A stretch of DNA of 12,663 nt. Origin: Ruminococcaceae bacterium UBA5579 (GTDB taxonomy: Bacteria; Bacillota; Clostridia; Oscillospirales; Ruminococcaceae). The translations under genes and the position numbers were made by a program. The stretch spans positions 26,406 through 39,068 of the forward strand of contig DILZ01000097.1 in assembly GCA_002425305.1 (NCBI GenBank), given 5' to 3'. The notes under the pieces are model-generated. The model saw nothing but the letters and a program-made list of their open reading frames with translations, did not search any database and was not told the origin of the DNA. Numbering within the stretch: the stretch's first letter is position 1; each line of letters begins with the position of its first letter. Positions 1 through 7,404 of this stretch are shown here, in pieces.

Positions 1-26
1 CAGCGGCTTTGCTTTGTATAATCAAG

Positions 27-50
27 TTTTTAGCGAGCTAAAAATCTTTT
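27..50. repeat. 18-bp palindrome followed by a short T-run
   Basis: Positions 27-34 (TTTTTAGC) and 37-44 (GCTAAAAA) are perfect reverse complements separated by GA, and are followed by TCTTTT. This could be a weak, AT-rich terminator for whatever lies to the left of the window, or simply a palindromic site. The stem has few G-C pairs, so a terminator role is uncertain. Nothing else recognisable lies in 1-63. Confidence 0.3.
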
Positions 51-63
51 GAGATACTAATAC

Positions 64-92
64 TTGACAAGTTGAGAAAAATGGTGTATAAT
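64..92 (+). promoter_or_regulatory. Strong sigma-A-type promoter for the zinc-ribbon/LRR operon
   Basis: A perfect -35 (TTGACA, 64-69) and a perfect -10 (TATAAT, 87-92) are separated by exactly 17 bp. Transcription should start near 98-100. It would read through the zinc-ribbon gene and, with no terminator visible in between, both LRR lipoprotein genes. Confidence 0.85.
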
Positions 93-98
93 GTCAAA

Positions 99-116
99 TG
101 GGCGCAGGAGCGCCCA
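99..116 (+). promoter_or_regulatory. Hairpin at the predicted 5' end of the mRNA
   Basis: TGGGCGC (99-105) and GCGCCCA (110-116) are perfect complements around an AGGA loop. The predicted transcript start falls at or just before the stem, so the mRNA would begin with this hairpin. Such 5' hairpins are known to stabilise bacterial mRNAs. It has no U-run and is therefore not a terminator. The ribosome binding site of the first gene (AAAGGAG, 125-131) lies free downstream. Confidence 0.5.
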
Positions 117-138
117 AATTTCCCAAAGGAGTAGAAAT

Positions 139-204
139 ATGTATAAATTCTGTACCAAGTGCGGCACGGAGCTTGTTGACGGGGCTTGCCCGAAATGTTC
201 ATAG
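139..204 (+). CDS. Zinc-ribbon peptide: N-terminal part of a gene split by an amber codon
   Basis: The ATG at 139 has a good Shine-Dalgarno sequence (AAAGGAG, 7 bases upstream). The 21-residue product contains two CxxC pairs (CTKC and CPKC), the treble-clef zinc ribbon typical of the N-terminus of many clostridial membrane proteins. It stops at TAG (202-204). The same frame then stays open through 205-246 and runs directly into the membrane protein at 247 without any frame change. This strongly suggests that the two parts were, or still are, one protein of about 345 residues. Possibilities are a recent nonsense mutation (pseudogene), amber readthrough or suppression, or a separate zinc-ribbon peptide followed by re-initiation. 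None of the other main genes in the window ends in TAG, but that sample is small. Confidence 0.6.
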   Translation: MYKFCTKCGTELVDGACPKCS

Positions 205-246
205 GCACGGCAATCGGACAACGCCGAAAAGTTCAAACGCTTTTTT

Positions 247-1176
247 ATGAACCCTAAAGAGCAGTTCGTGTGCGCTCTCGGAAACGGTTATATACAGAAT
301 TACCTTGCAGGCGGCTTTGTGGGAAAAGGCTTTGCGGTGGTGAGTGACAAGCGCGTTTATTTCAACGGGAAAACCTACGAGGTGCGTAGTTCCCGACTGA
401 AAGCCACAAGCGAATCGAGAACGGTCGATCTGAAAGATGTTACGGGAACGGGAGTCAGATCGATAAAATATCCGTTGCTGTGGATATTGGCGATAGTTAC
501 GGCGGTGCTTGCTGTTGTGATAACCGATGTCATAATGTCTAACATAACGTCTAATATTAGTAATGCAGCACCGTTTAATGATAGACACGCAGTAAATGAA
601 TTTAAGAACTTTTCGGAAGCGATTGAATTTAATTTAATTCCAATATTTCTTTTACCAGCGGGCGCATTTTATTTATCCTATTACTTGTCGCGGAAAAAGG
701 GATTATTGATTACAGCGTTGATATTAACGGTAGTCGGCTTTGTAGGAACTATTGGGACTAACATTGCGATCTGGGGAACGCCAAAGGCGGTGTTTATTGA
801 TATGCTTATATTAGCTCCTGCGGTGGCTCTTTTGTTCAGTTACTTTAAAACCCGAAAAACAATTCTTACAATAAGCTATGCAGGCGGCTGTATTGCGTTT
901 GATATAAACTGGTATTCCAAAGAGGAAAGCGACGGATTTCAGAAAATGCTCCGTATCGCCAAAGATAAAGCGGTTGAGGATGCGGAAAACGCCACGGCAA
1001 ATGCAATGCGCGAGGTTATGTCAAACGTTGTGGGAACGCCCGTTCAGCCCGTGCAAAGCGTTCAGTCGCAAGTTCCCGTTTCAACAGCGGACGAGCTTAT
1101 GAAATACGCGCAATTGTACAAAGACGGACTTCTCTCCGAGGAGGAGTTCGCCGCAATAAAGGCGAAAATGCTTTAA
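247..1176 (+). CDS. PH/GRAM-like, four-helix membrane protein with C-terminal SHOCT domain
   Basis: This 309-residue product has a cytosolic N-terminal segment of about 70 residues (motifs FAVVSDKRVYF and RTVDLKDVTG), as seen in bacterial PH-like/GRAM-like proteins attached to zinc ribbons. Four hydrophobic segments follow, at about residues 74-97, 128-147, 151-172 and 179-200. A basic and helical region comes next, then a SHOCT motif at 281-308 (LMKYAQLYKDGLLSEEEFAAIKAKML, given here by its pattern L-x2-YKDGLLSEEEF). The family function is not established; membrane sensing or scaffolding is a guess. The ATG at 247 has no Shine-Dalgarno sequence (it is preceded by a T-run), whereas the in-frame ATG at 139 does. 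The true start is therefore probably 139, with the TAG at 202 in the way. As it stands, this part may be made only by re-initiation or readthrough, or not at all. The LRR lipoprotein gene follows after 33 bp. Confidence 0.75.
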   Translation: MNPKEQFVCALGNGYIQNYLAGGFVGKGFAVVSDKRVYFNGKTYEVRSSRLKATSESRTVDLKDVTGTGVRSIKYPLLWILAIVTAVLAVVITDVIMSNITSNISNAAPFNDRHAVNEFKNFSEAIEFNLIPIFLLPAGAFYLSYYLSRKKGLLITALILTVVGFVGTIGTNIAIWGTPKAVFIDMLILAPAVALLFSYFKTRKTILTISYAGGCIAFDINWYSKEESDGFQKMLRIAKDKAVEDAENATANAMREVMSNVVGTPVQPVQSVQSQVPVSTADELMKYAQLYKDGLLSEEEFAAIKAKML

Positions 1177-1209
1177 TAAAGCGATTATGAAATAAAGGAC
1201 GTTGGATTT

Positions 1210-3441
1210 ATGAAAAAAACATTGTTATCGGCATTAGTTGTGATTGCGCTTACGGCGCAGTTGACAGGGTGTAACGGGAATACTCCCGTTGAGCAACCGA
1301 ACGAAAGTTCGTCCGTGGTATCAGACGTTAGCAAACCGCAGAATAGCACATCCAATCAGACGAGTGAACCCGTATACGAAACTAACGAAAACGATTTTGA
1401 ATATGATACCGCAGAGGGCGGGATAAAAATAACAAAGTATCTTGGCTATGGCGGTTATGTAAAAATACCCGATACAATAGACGGGAAAACCGTTGTTGAA
1501 ATCAACTCGGACGCTTTTGACGGTTGCGTTGGGCTTATCAGCATATTTATTCCCGAAAATCTGACAACAATATCCTATTTTGGCAGAAGTTATTTGGAGG
1601 GCTGCATAAATCTGGAAAGCATAAAGGTCGCAGACGATAATCCAAGTTACTATTCATTTGATGACGTTCTGTATGAAAAGGAGGAAGATGGATTAAGAAT
1701 GATGATGTGCCCCGTGGCGAAAAAGGGTATACTCAAAATACCCAGCAGTGCAACAAAAATCGGTTATATTTTAGGCGTTACCTTGAACAATATGTTTGAC
1801 AAATGTGAATATATTGAGAGCATAAACGTTGGAGAGGATAATCCGAAATATTGTTCAATAGACGGTTTGTTATGCGAAAAAACGGATGACGGCGATATTA
1901 CATTGGTAGTATACCCTAAAGCAAAAGGCAGTGAGTTCATTATTCCAGATGGCGTGACTATTGTTGATAGTGTATTTTATGAACGCTCGGATATCACAAG
2001 TGTATCTATCGGTAGCGATGTAAAACAAATTATAAATCCAGTTGCAAACTCTTCTTGGTATAACGGCGCGCCCCCAATTTTAGCGCACGGATCATTTACA
2101 GCATTTGACACCACAAACATAAAAAATATAAGCGTTTCCGAAAACAATAAAACATTTTTTTGTGTTGATAAAATGCTGTGTGAAAACAGTGAGGACGGCG
2201 AGGTTGAGTTACTTATATGCTTGCCGACAGCAAGCGGAAAAGTCATAATTCCAGACGGTGTAACATATATCGGCAATTCTTCTTTCAAAGACCGCGAAAG
2301 TTTGACAGGCGTAACTATTCCCGATAGCATACGCACAATAGGTGCTAACGCTTTCAGAGGTTGTTCAAAACTTAAAAGCATTGATATTCCCGAAAGCGTA
2401 TCTGTAATCGGCTGGGATGCTTTTAATGGCTGCGAAACTCTTTCAAACGCAGCTATCCCGAACGGTGTAACATATATTGGTGTGAACACTTTCGAGGGTT
2501 GCAATAACATAACGGTAACTTACAAGGGCAAAACCTACACGCAGAGCAATATGAACGACTTGTACGCTTTGTTTAAGGACGGCTCAATAGAAAGCGGCAA
2601 TTCTTCATCAAGCGAACCGACAGTAAAGCCCGTTGAGTATTCTCCCGAAACAGATTTTGGGTGCGCGTTTATGAATGACAGCGTGGAGATAAGAACCTAT
2701 GAGGGCAACGGCGGCGATGTGGTAATTCCCGAAACTATAAGCGGAGATCCCGTTGTGATGATAAGCGGTCGAGTTACCAACCGCGAGGGCTTTGTCGGTG
2801 CTTTTCAAAACAATACCGCAGTAACGAGCATAACAATACCCGATACGGTTACGGGTTTTGGAGGAGTTGACGGCTGCACAAATTTAGAGAGCATAAATGT
2901 CGGTGAGGGCAATCCCTATTTGGCAAGCGTTGACGGAATGTTATGCCGCAAAACCGAAAACGGTCTTATGCTGATAATATGCCCCGAGGGCAAAAAAGGC
3001 AAGGCAGTTATTCCCGACAGCGTGACGGAAATTGCAGAGGGAGCTTTTAACGGCTGCGACAGAATAACGGAGATAGTTGTCGGAAACGGGGTAACTAAGG
3101 TCAACAAGGATATTCTAGACGGGTGCGAAAATCTTAAACATCTTACTCTGGGAAATGGCATAAGTAATTTTGGCAGACCGTCATATTTGATAGCCGATAT
3201 GGGCGATACTTTGGAAGATTTTGCAAACCTTGAAAGCGTGGTGTTTGGAGACGGTTTGACAAGACTGGGAGATTGCGCATTTGACGGCTGTACAAGCCTT
3301 AAAAGCGTAACATTGGGAAACGGATTGACTTCTATCAGCAATTATGCTTTTAAAGGCTGTACGAATATCAATGTGACCTACAAGGGCAAAACCTACACAC
3401 AGAGCAATATGGATGATTTGTATAGTTTGTTTATGCGGTAA
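1210..3441 (+). CDS. BspA-like leucine-rich-repeat lipoprotein, two LRR blocks
   Basis: This is a secreted, lipid-anchored surface protein of 743 residues. The signal peptide ends in the lipobox L-T-G-C (Cys21), followed by a Ser/Asn/Thr-rich linker to about residue 58. Two similar blocks follow. Each opens with a header of the type ITxYLGxGGxVxIPxxIxGK (about residues 62 and 480). Each then has treponemal-type LRRs (repeated AFxGCxxLxSIxIPxxVTxIG) interspersed with NPxYxSxDGxLCxK inserts, and each closes with a VTYKGKTYTQSNM-DLY cap (about 434-455 and 720-743). This LRR_5/BspA family is associated with binding to host or other surface ligands, but no ligand can be inferred. The ATG at 1210 has AAAGGA 10 bases upstream. 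It lies 33 bp after the membrane gene and 24 bp before a paralogue, probably in one operon. The block duplication looks like internal gene growth. Confidence 0.9.
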   Translation: MKKTLLSALVVIALTAQLTGCNGNTPVEQPNESSSVVSDVSKPQNSTSNQTSEPVYETNENDFEYDTAEGGIKITKYLGYGGYVKIPDTIDGKTVVEINSDAFDGCVGLISIFIPENLTTISYFGRSYLEGCINLESIKVADDNPSYYSFDDVLYEKEEDGLRMMMCPVAKKGILKIPSSATKIGYILGVTLNNMFDKCEYIESINVGEDNPKYCSIDGLLCEKTDDGDITLVVYPKAKGSEFIIPDGVTIVDSVFYERSDITSVSIGSDVKQIINPVANSSWYNGAPPILAHGSFTAFDTTNIKNISVSENNKTFFCVDKMLCENSEDGEVELLICLPTASGKVIIPDGVTYIGNSSFKDRESLTGVTIPDSIRTIGANAFRGCSKLKSIDIPESVSVIGWDAFNGCETLSNAAIPNGVTYIGVNTFEGCNNITVTYKGKTYTQSNMNDLYALFKDGSIESGNSSSSEPTVKPVEYSPETDFGCAFMNDSVEIRTYEGNGGDVVIPETISGDPVVMISGRVTNREGFVGAFQNNTAVTSITIPDTVTGFGGVDGCTNLESINVGEGNPYLASVDGMLCRKTENGLMLIICPEGKKGKAVIPDSVTEIAEGAFNGCDRITEIVVGNGVTKVNKDILDGCENLKHLTLGNGISNFGRPSYLIADMGDTLEDFANLESVVFGDGLTRLGDCAFDGCTSLKSVTLGNGLTSISNYAFKGCTNINVTYKGKTYTQSNMDDLYSLFMR

Positions 3442-3465
3442 TTCGTTAGAAAGGATAAGTATTTT

Positions 3466-4920
3466 ATGAGAAAAACATTGTTATCGGCATTAGTTGTGAT
3501 TGCACTTACGGCACAATTAACAGGGTGTAACAGGAATACTCCCGCCCAGCAATCGAACGAAAGTTCTTTCGTGATATCGGACGTTGGCGAACCGCATAGC
3601 AGTAAGAATAGTGATATTACACAGAACAACAATAATATCCCACAAGATATGTGGAGCGTTCTGCCCGAAATTTCGGTTACGGATGTCAGCGCGTTTAAGT
3701 ACAATTATGACAGCAACATGGGTGGAATGGTTATCACCGATTACCTTTTGGAGTCGCCTAAAGTGAGAATACCCGACTATCTGGAGAACGAAATCGTAGT
3801 TAAGGTGGATATATCGGAATGCAGTAAGCAATTGACCGAGTTGATTTTACCCGATACAGTAACGGAATACTCGCTTTCAAATGAAACCAAAAACTCATTA
3901 CAATACATAAATATCCCAAATATGACGTGCTATAAATCGATGAGCGGCTTAAAAAATCTTACTGCCGTAGCTTTTGGAAACGGCGTTACGGGAATTAAGC
4001 GTAATTCATTTAGTAATTGCCCAAAGCTCACTGAAATATATGTATCCGATAGCGTTTCATCATTTGCTCCTGCTGCTTTTGAAGGGTGTTCAAAACTCGA
4101 GAAAATCATATATAGCGGAAACGCTTACTCACCAGATGAAATTGTAAATGTTGTAAATCAAAGCAATTCCAAATCAGACGATGACACCATGGAAAGTGAC
4201 TTTAAGTATGAAGATATTGAAGATGGCATTAAAATTACAGAGTATCTGGGCAGCGGCGGTGATGTGAAAATTCCCGAGAAAATCAATGGGAAAAGGGTGA
4301 TTTGTATTGGCACATCATCTTTTTTGAGCAAAAATATTACAGGCGTATATATTCCGAATGGCGTAACCGAAATCGAAGATACTGTTTTCTGCTATTGCTC
4401 CGATCTTGCAAGTGTGGCTATACCCGATAGCGTGACTAAAATCGGCAAATCGGCTTTTAGGGGGTGCAAAAGCCTTTCAAATATAGATATTCCCGATGAC
4501 GTTACCGAAATTGGCGATATGGCTTTTATGGATTGTGAAAAACTAATGAATATTGATTTACCCGACAGTTTAACGGAAATAGGCGAGATGTCTTTTTATG
4601 GGTGCTTTAAGTTTACTGATGTTAATATCCCATATGGCGTGACAAAGATTGGCGATAGCGCTTTTGGGAAGTGCGGAAATATTACAAATGTAACTATTCC
4701 CGATAGTGTAACTTATATCGGCAGTGCCTTTGCTGACTGTTATCAATTATCAAGCGTTACCATTCCCGACAGCGTAACCGTATTGAGTTCTGTAGCTTTT
4801 AACGGACGTTACACCCGTGTTATTTATAAAGGCAAAACTTATTATGATAAATGGGATGTAATCACAAAAAAATATAAAGGCGATTGGGACGAGTTGCTAT
4901 CACAGTTTGAACGCCCTTGA
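3466..4920 (+). CDS. BspA-like leucine-rich-repeat lipoprotein, paralogue of the upstream gene
   Basis: This 484-residue lipoprotein has a signal peptide nearly identical to that of the preceding gene, including the lipobox LTGC with Cys21. The match extends into the linker (NTPxxQxNESS) and is also clear at DNA level over the first roughly 120 bases, so the pair arose by tandem duplication. A first irregular block (about residues 80-225) and a second block (from about 244) both begin with the ITxYL header. Six or seven regular LRRs (AFxxCxxLxxVxIPDSVTxIG) occupy about 270-450. The C-terminal cap starts with YKGKTY but then diverges and is lysine- and tryptophan-rich. The role is presumably surface adhesion or recognition. 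The Shine-Dalgarno AGAAAGGA lies at 3448-3455. The TGA stop overlaps the -35 box of the next promoter. Confidence 0.9.
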   Translation: MRKTLLSALVVIALTAQLTGCNRNTPAQQSNESSFVISDVGEPHSSKNSDITQNNNNIPQDMWSVLPEISVTDVSAFKYNYDSNMGGMVITDYLLESPKVRIPDYLENEIVVKVDISECSKQLTELILPDTVTEYSLSNETKNSLQYINIPNMTCYKSMSGLKNLTAVAFGNGVTGIKRNSFSNCPKLTEIYVSDSVSSFAPAAFEGCSKLEKIIYSGNAYSPDEIVNVVNQSNSKSDDDTMESDFKYEDIEDGIKITEYLGSGGDVKIPEKINGKRVICIGTSSFLSKNITGVYIPNGVTEIEDTVFCYCSDLASVAIPDSVTKIGKSAFRGCKSLSNIDIPDDVTEIGDMAFMDCEKLMNIDLPDSLTEIGEMSFYGCFKFTDVNIPYGVTKIGDSAFGKCGNITNVTIPDSVTYIGSAFADCYQLSSVTIPDSVTVLSSVAFNGRYTRVIYKGKTYYDKWDVITKKYKGDWDELLSQFERP

Positions 4921-4945
4921 CAACCCCCGACAAATATGCTATAAT
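4917..4945 (+). promoter_or_regulatory. Strong promoter with extended -10 for the DNA methyltransferase
   Basis: The -35 TTGACA (4917-4922) overlaps the stop codon of the LRR gene. The -10 TATAAT (4940-4945) follows at exactly 17 bp and is preceded by TGC, giving an extended -10 (TGnTATAAT). The start is expected near 4952, leaving a leader of about 90 nt before the methyltransferase ATG at 5041. Confidence 0.85.
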
Positions 4946-4980
4946 TACGACAGTAAGACCGATAAGCTAATAATAACAAT

Positions 4981-5023
4981 AAATCGGCGGCGGCAGATAA
5001 AATGCCGTTGCCGATTTGTTTTT
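4981..5023 (+). terminator. Hairpin with U-tract inside the methyltransferase leader (terminator/attenuator)
   Basis: Arms 4981-4995 and 5003-5017 pair over 15 bp in RNA, with two G-U wobbles in the middle and a 7-nt loop. A run TGTTTTT follows at 5018-5023. It lies downstream of the promoter at 4917-4945 and upstream of the ribosome binding site GGGGGAG (5029-5035). It can therefore terminate the LRR operon and also attenuate the methyltransferase transcript. A CCGAT copy at 4959-4963 mimics part of the right arm and could compete for the left arm, a weak hint of an antiterminator. Confidence 0.6.
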
Positions 5024-5040
5024 GCGTTGGGGGAGCGTTT

Positions 5041-5994
5041 ATGCTGTGTTATCAAACCAATCTGGGCGGTGCGTATTGCGGGGATAGTCTGAAACTTATT
5101 GACGAATTGGAGGATAACTCCGTTGACCTTGTGATGACTTCGCCGCCGTTCGCGCTGCTTAAGCCTATGGAGTACGGCAACGTTCCCCAAAACGAGTATG
5201 TGGAATGGTTTAAGCAGTTTGCGGAAAAGCTCTTGCCCAAGCTGAAAGACACGGGGAGCTTTGTTATCGATATCGGAAACACCTACAACAAGGGCGAACC
5301 TACATACAGCCTGTATGCGTTCCGAACGCTGATAATGCTCGTTGACGATCTCGGATATAAGCTGGCGCAGCCTTTTTGCTGGTATAATCAAAGCAAGCTC
5401 CCCGTGCCGATCGAGTATGTGAACAAAAAGAAAATTCGGTGCAAGAACGCCGTAGATATGGTCTGGTGGATGTCAAAGACGAGCAACCCGAAATCGGACG
5501 TTACAAAGGTTCTCAATCCTTACAGCAAGAGTATGAAAAAGCTGTTTAAGAACCCAGAGAAGTTTTACAGGCTTGACTTGCCGAAAGAAAAGCGATTGAC
5601 AACGCATACCAATTCGTGGACGAATAATAACGGCGGTAGTATTCCGAGCAATTGTCTGATAATCTCAAACAGCGAGTCAAACTGCAAATATCTCCGAACG
5701 TGCAGAAAAGCGGAGATAAAACCGCACTCCGCGAGGTTTCCGAGCCAATTGGCGGAATTTTTCATCAAGCTGTTGACGGACGAGGACGATTTGGTGATAG
5801 ATATATTCGCCGGCAGTAATACCACGGGAGCGGCTAGCGAACAATTAAACAGGCGGTGGCGATCGTTTGAGTTGCGGCGGGAATATGTGGCGGCTAGCGC
5901 GTTCAGATTTCTCGGAGATGACGACGACCCGAAAGCGGTATATAAGCGCATTATGAAAGCCAAAGAGGGCGATACGGATATACCGAGGTTCTAA
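5041..5994 (+). CDS. Beta-class DNA methyltransferase, M.PvuII-like (probable N4-cytosine)
   Basis: This enzyme transfers a methyl group from S-adenosylmethionine to a base in duplex DNA. From the ATG at 5041 it has 317 residues. The catalytic motif IV TSPPF is at 33-37 near the N-terminus and the AdoMet-binding motif I FAGSNTTG is at 256-263 near the C-terminus, which is the beta-class order. TSPPF, WYNQSKLPVPIEYVNKKKIR, NGGSIPSN, SNSESN, ARFPSQLAEFFIKLLT and EYVAASAFRFL match my memory of M.PvuII along the whole length. M.PvuII makes N4-methylcytosine in CAGCTG; the same target is an inference. The start at 5041 is preferred over an in-frame ATG at 5002: it has GGGGGAG 5 bases upstream, whereas 5002 lies inside a terminator-like hairpin and lacks a ribosome site. 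No endonuclease or controller gene is adjacent, so it seems to be an orphan enzyme. Confidence 0.92.
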   Translation: MLCYQTNLGGAYCGDSLKLIDELEDNSVDLVMTSPPFALLKPMEYGNVPQNEYVEWFKQFAEKLLPKLKDTGSFVIDIGNTYNKGEPTYSLYAFRTLIMLVDDLGYKLAQPFCWYNQSKLPVPIEYVNKKKIRCKNAVDMVWWMSKTSNPKSDVTKVLNPYSKSMKKLFKNPEKFYRLDLPKEKRLTTHTNSWTNNNGGSIPSNCLIISNSESNCKYLRTCRKAEIKPHSARFPSQLAEFFIKLLTDEDDLVIDIFAGSNTTGAASEQLNRRWRSFELRREYVAASAFRFLGDDDDPKAVYKRIMKAKEGDTDIPRF

Positions 5995-6008
5995 ATATGT
6001 TAATATAC

Positions 6009-6043
6009 AAGGGCGTAAATCCAAAGCGGATTTACGCCTTTTT
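6009..6043 (+). terminator. Rho-independent terminator of the methyltransferase gene
   Basis: GGCGTAAATCC (6012-6022) and GGATTTACGCC (6028-6038) form a perfect 11-bp stem around AAAGC. Flanking A-U pairs and TTTTTCTTTTT follow. It sits 15-50 bases after the stop codon. Confidence 0.9.
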
Positions 6044-6743
6044 CTTTTTGCCCTTTTAAGTAACAGGCACGCAGAGCGGCGTAATTGCCCCTAAAATCGT
6101 TCGGAGATATATCTTAGATAAGGTTATGCCTACGAATGGAATTTCCATATAGGGCAAATATGAGCGATTTCGGGCTATGGAGAAAGTTTAAGCATTTTCA
6201 CATTTTCCCTAATCTCGATTTTTGACAGAAAATTCAGTGAGAGTATCAGCCCATAAGGTGCCCCCCCTAATCGCCGCATACCAAATCAAGACACGATTAC
6301 GCTATTATGAATTCAATTCATATGGACAAAACAGAAATAAAATGATGAAAACAAGATGTATTGGAATTCAAATCAACAGGGCGGAAATCCACCGAACATA
6401 TGAAATCGCCGTGTGCAGTCAAAGTCCCCCACCACTACCCACACAGCACATATGTAATAATAAACTGGCAATAGGAATAAATGGTGGTCAGGGAAATGAG
6501 CTAATGAATAACAGCAGAAGAAGTTGTACCAATAGTATATGAGTGCAATATGCAAAGCGTTTATTGATAGTAATATCGTAAGGTTGTTGAGAGCATATTC
6601 GAACAAAGTAAACGTTTATTTTTGAAGAAGTTAAGCCAGAAATGATTGTGCAAAATTCATAAAAATCGCGTTTGTTTAGCCCGAATTTTTTGACATTGTT
6701 TTTCACAAAATACCACAGCTGTACAAGTGAGCGTTAATCCGCA
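6044..6743. other. Non-coding stretch with small dyads, no gene recognised
   Basis: I see no convincing gene here on either strand. The open frames present lack ribosome sites and family-like sequence. Visible structure includes an imperfect dyad at 6128-6155 (GCCTA-ATGGAATTTCCAT-TAGG) nested between GCCCctAAAATCG (about 6086-6099) and GCGATTTcGGGC (6164-6175), which are partly complementary. There is also a palindrome ATGAAT-TCA-ATTCAT (6307-6321). The single CAGCTG I found in the window, the expected target if the methyltransferase shares M.PvuII specificity, is at 6716-6721. Confidence 0.5.
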
Positions 6744-6786
6744 TTGCAAAGCCGTTTGTCGAGGAAAGCGGGCGACTTTGCAAACG
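6744..6786. repeat. Nested, mutually exclusive inverted repeats
   Basis: TTGCAAAG (6744-6751) is complementary to CTTTGCAA (6776-6783). CGTTTG (6753-6758) is complementary to CAAACG (6781-6786). Both pairings can extend into the same inner TCG/CGA, but they share bases 6781-6783 and so compete. Directly after it, ACGCGCTGAA and ACGCGATGAA form a short direct repeat. The function is unknown; a structured RNA or a protein-binding site is possible. Confidence 0.45.
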
Positions 6787-6854
6787 CGCTGAAACGCGAT
6801 GAAATCAAGACATATGAACGTATAAAATTTAACTAACTTTTTTGAAAAAAGGCT

Positions 6855-7330
6855 CTAATATTTATTCAAAATACAGACATATTTTAAAAATACAAAGAGA
6901 ATATGATATGCATTATTCGGTGAAATGACATAAGGTTTAACCAAATCACAAGCAAGTCACAAGGCAAGAAAAAGTAAAATTTGACTTTCAAGTTATTCTA
7001 AAAAAGCACCAATGTTTATTCAAAGCATAGGCAAGTCATAAGACCAAATGAAAGTGAAATACGGATTGCAATCTCTCAAAAAAAGCGTTGGGGTATATCC
7101 AAATCACAGACAAGTCGCAAAAGCAAGTGAAAATGAAATTTGACTTACAGGCTATCAAAAGAAAGCATTAAGGTTTATCCAAATCGTAGAGAAGTCACAA
7201 CGCGAAATGAAAATGAAATCCGACTTAATTTTTTTAAATAGACTTTAAAGTTTATTCAAAATTCAGTTGTGTTGAAAAAAGTTGTGTTTAAAAACTTTCA
7301 CAATAATTCGTTTAACAGTTATTCAAAATA
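6855..7330. repeat. Degenerate tandem repeat array, period about 79 bp
   Basis: A TTTATyCAAA core recurs at 6861, 6936, 7015, 7094, 7174, 7251 and (as GTTATTCAAA) 7318, giving intervals of 75, 79, 79, 80, 77 and 67. The four central units (6932-7246) are alike over their full length. In order they carry GTTTATyCAAAT, CAAGTCacAA, TGAAAaTGAAAT, TTGACTT and AAAAAGCaTT. The outer units keep mostly the core. Within units, AAGTC and GACTT are complementary and about 25 bases apart, so each unit could form a small hairpin. The period is not a multiple of three and no frame is kept, so this is not coding. The array sits just upstream of the recombinase module. It may hold binding sites for the recombinases or another protein; this is unproven. 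Confidence 0.75.
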
Positions 7331-7357
7331 GCGAAGCGGTACTTATCCGAAAAATGC

Positions 7358-7386
7358 TTGAACTGTATTTAGAACATTGTTATAGG
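7358..7386 (+). promoter_or_regulatory. Candidate promoter of the recombinase module
   Basis: TTGAAC (7358-7363) and TATAGG (7381-7386) are 17 bp apart, each matching the sigma-A consensus at four of six positions. It lies about 120 bp before the first recombinase-like gene. I found no clear sigma-E or sigma-K sequence here, so sporulation control cannot be read from the DNA. Confidence 0.35.
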
Positions 7387-7404
7387 GATAAACGAAAGGT
7401 GATA

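Noticed and set aside
5002..5040. Upstream ATG for the methyltransferase
   Set aside because: It lies in the loop of the terminator-like hairpin with no ribosome site; ATG 5041 has GGGGGAG and starts just before the conserved N-terminus.
4907..5092. Plus-strand frame across the methyltransferase promoter and leader
   Set aside because: It overlaps the LRR gene end, promoter and hairpin, and has no family-like sequence.
6222..6706. Open frames of 70-106 codons on both strands
   Set aside because: No ribosome sites, no recognisable family, odd composition (Pro, Cys and Leu runs); treated as chance.
6690..6716. TTGACA in the non-coding region as promoter
   Set aside because: No acceptable -10 at 16-18 bp.
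6855..7330. CRISPR array
   Set aside because: Repeats are degenerate and the would-be spacers are themselves similar; no cas genes.
1..7400. Search for the missing dpaB 3' half on the minus strand
   Set aside because: No minus-strand frame resembling MAAKA..RNxRPV or FGQD was found; minus frames over 199-588, 1977-2510 and 2916-3341 are shadows of the LRR and membrane genes.
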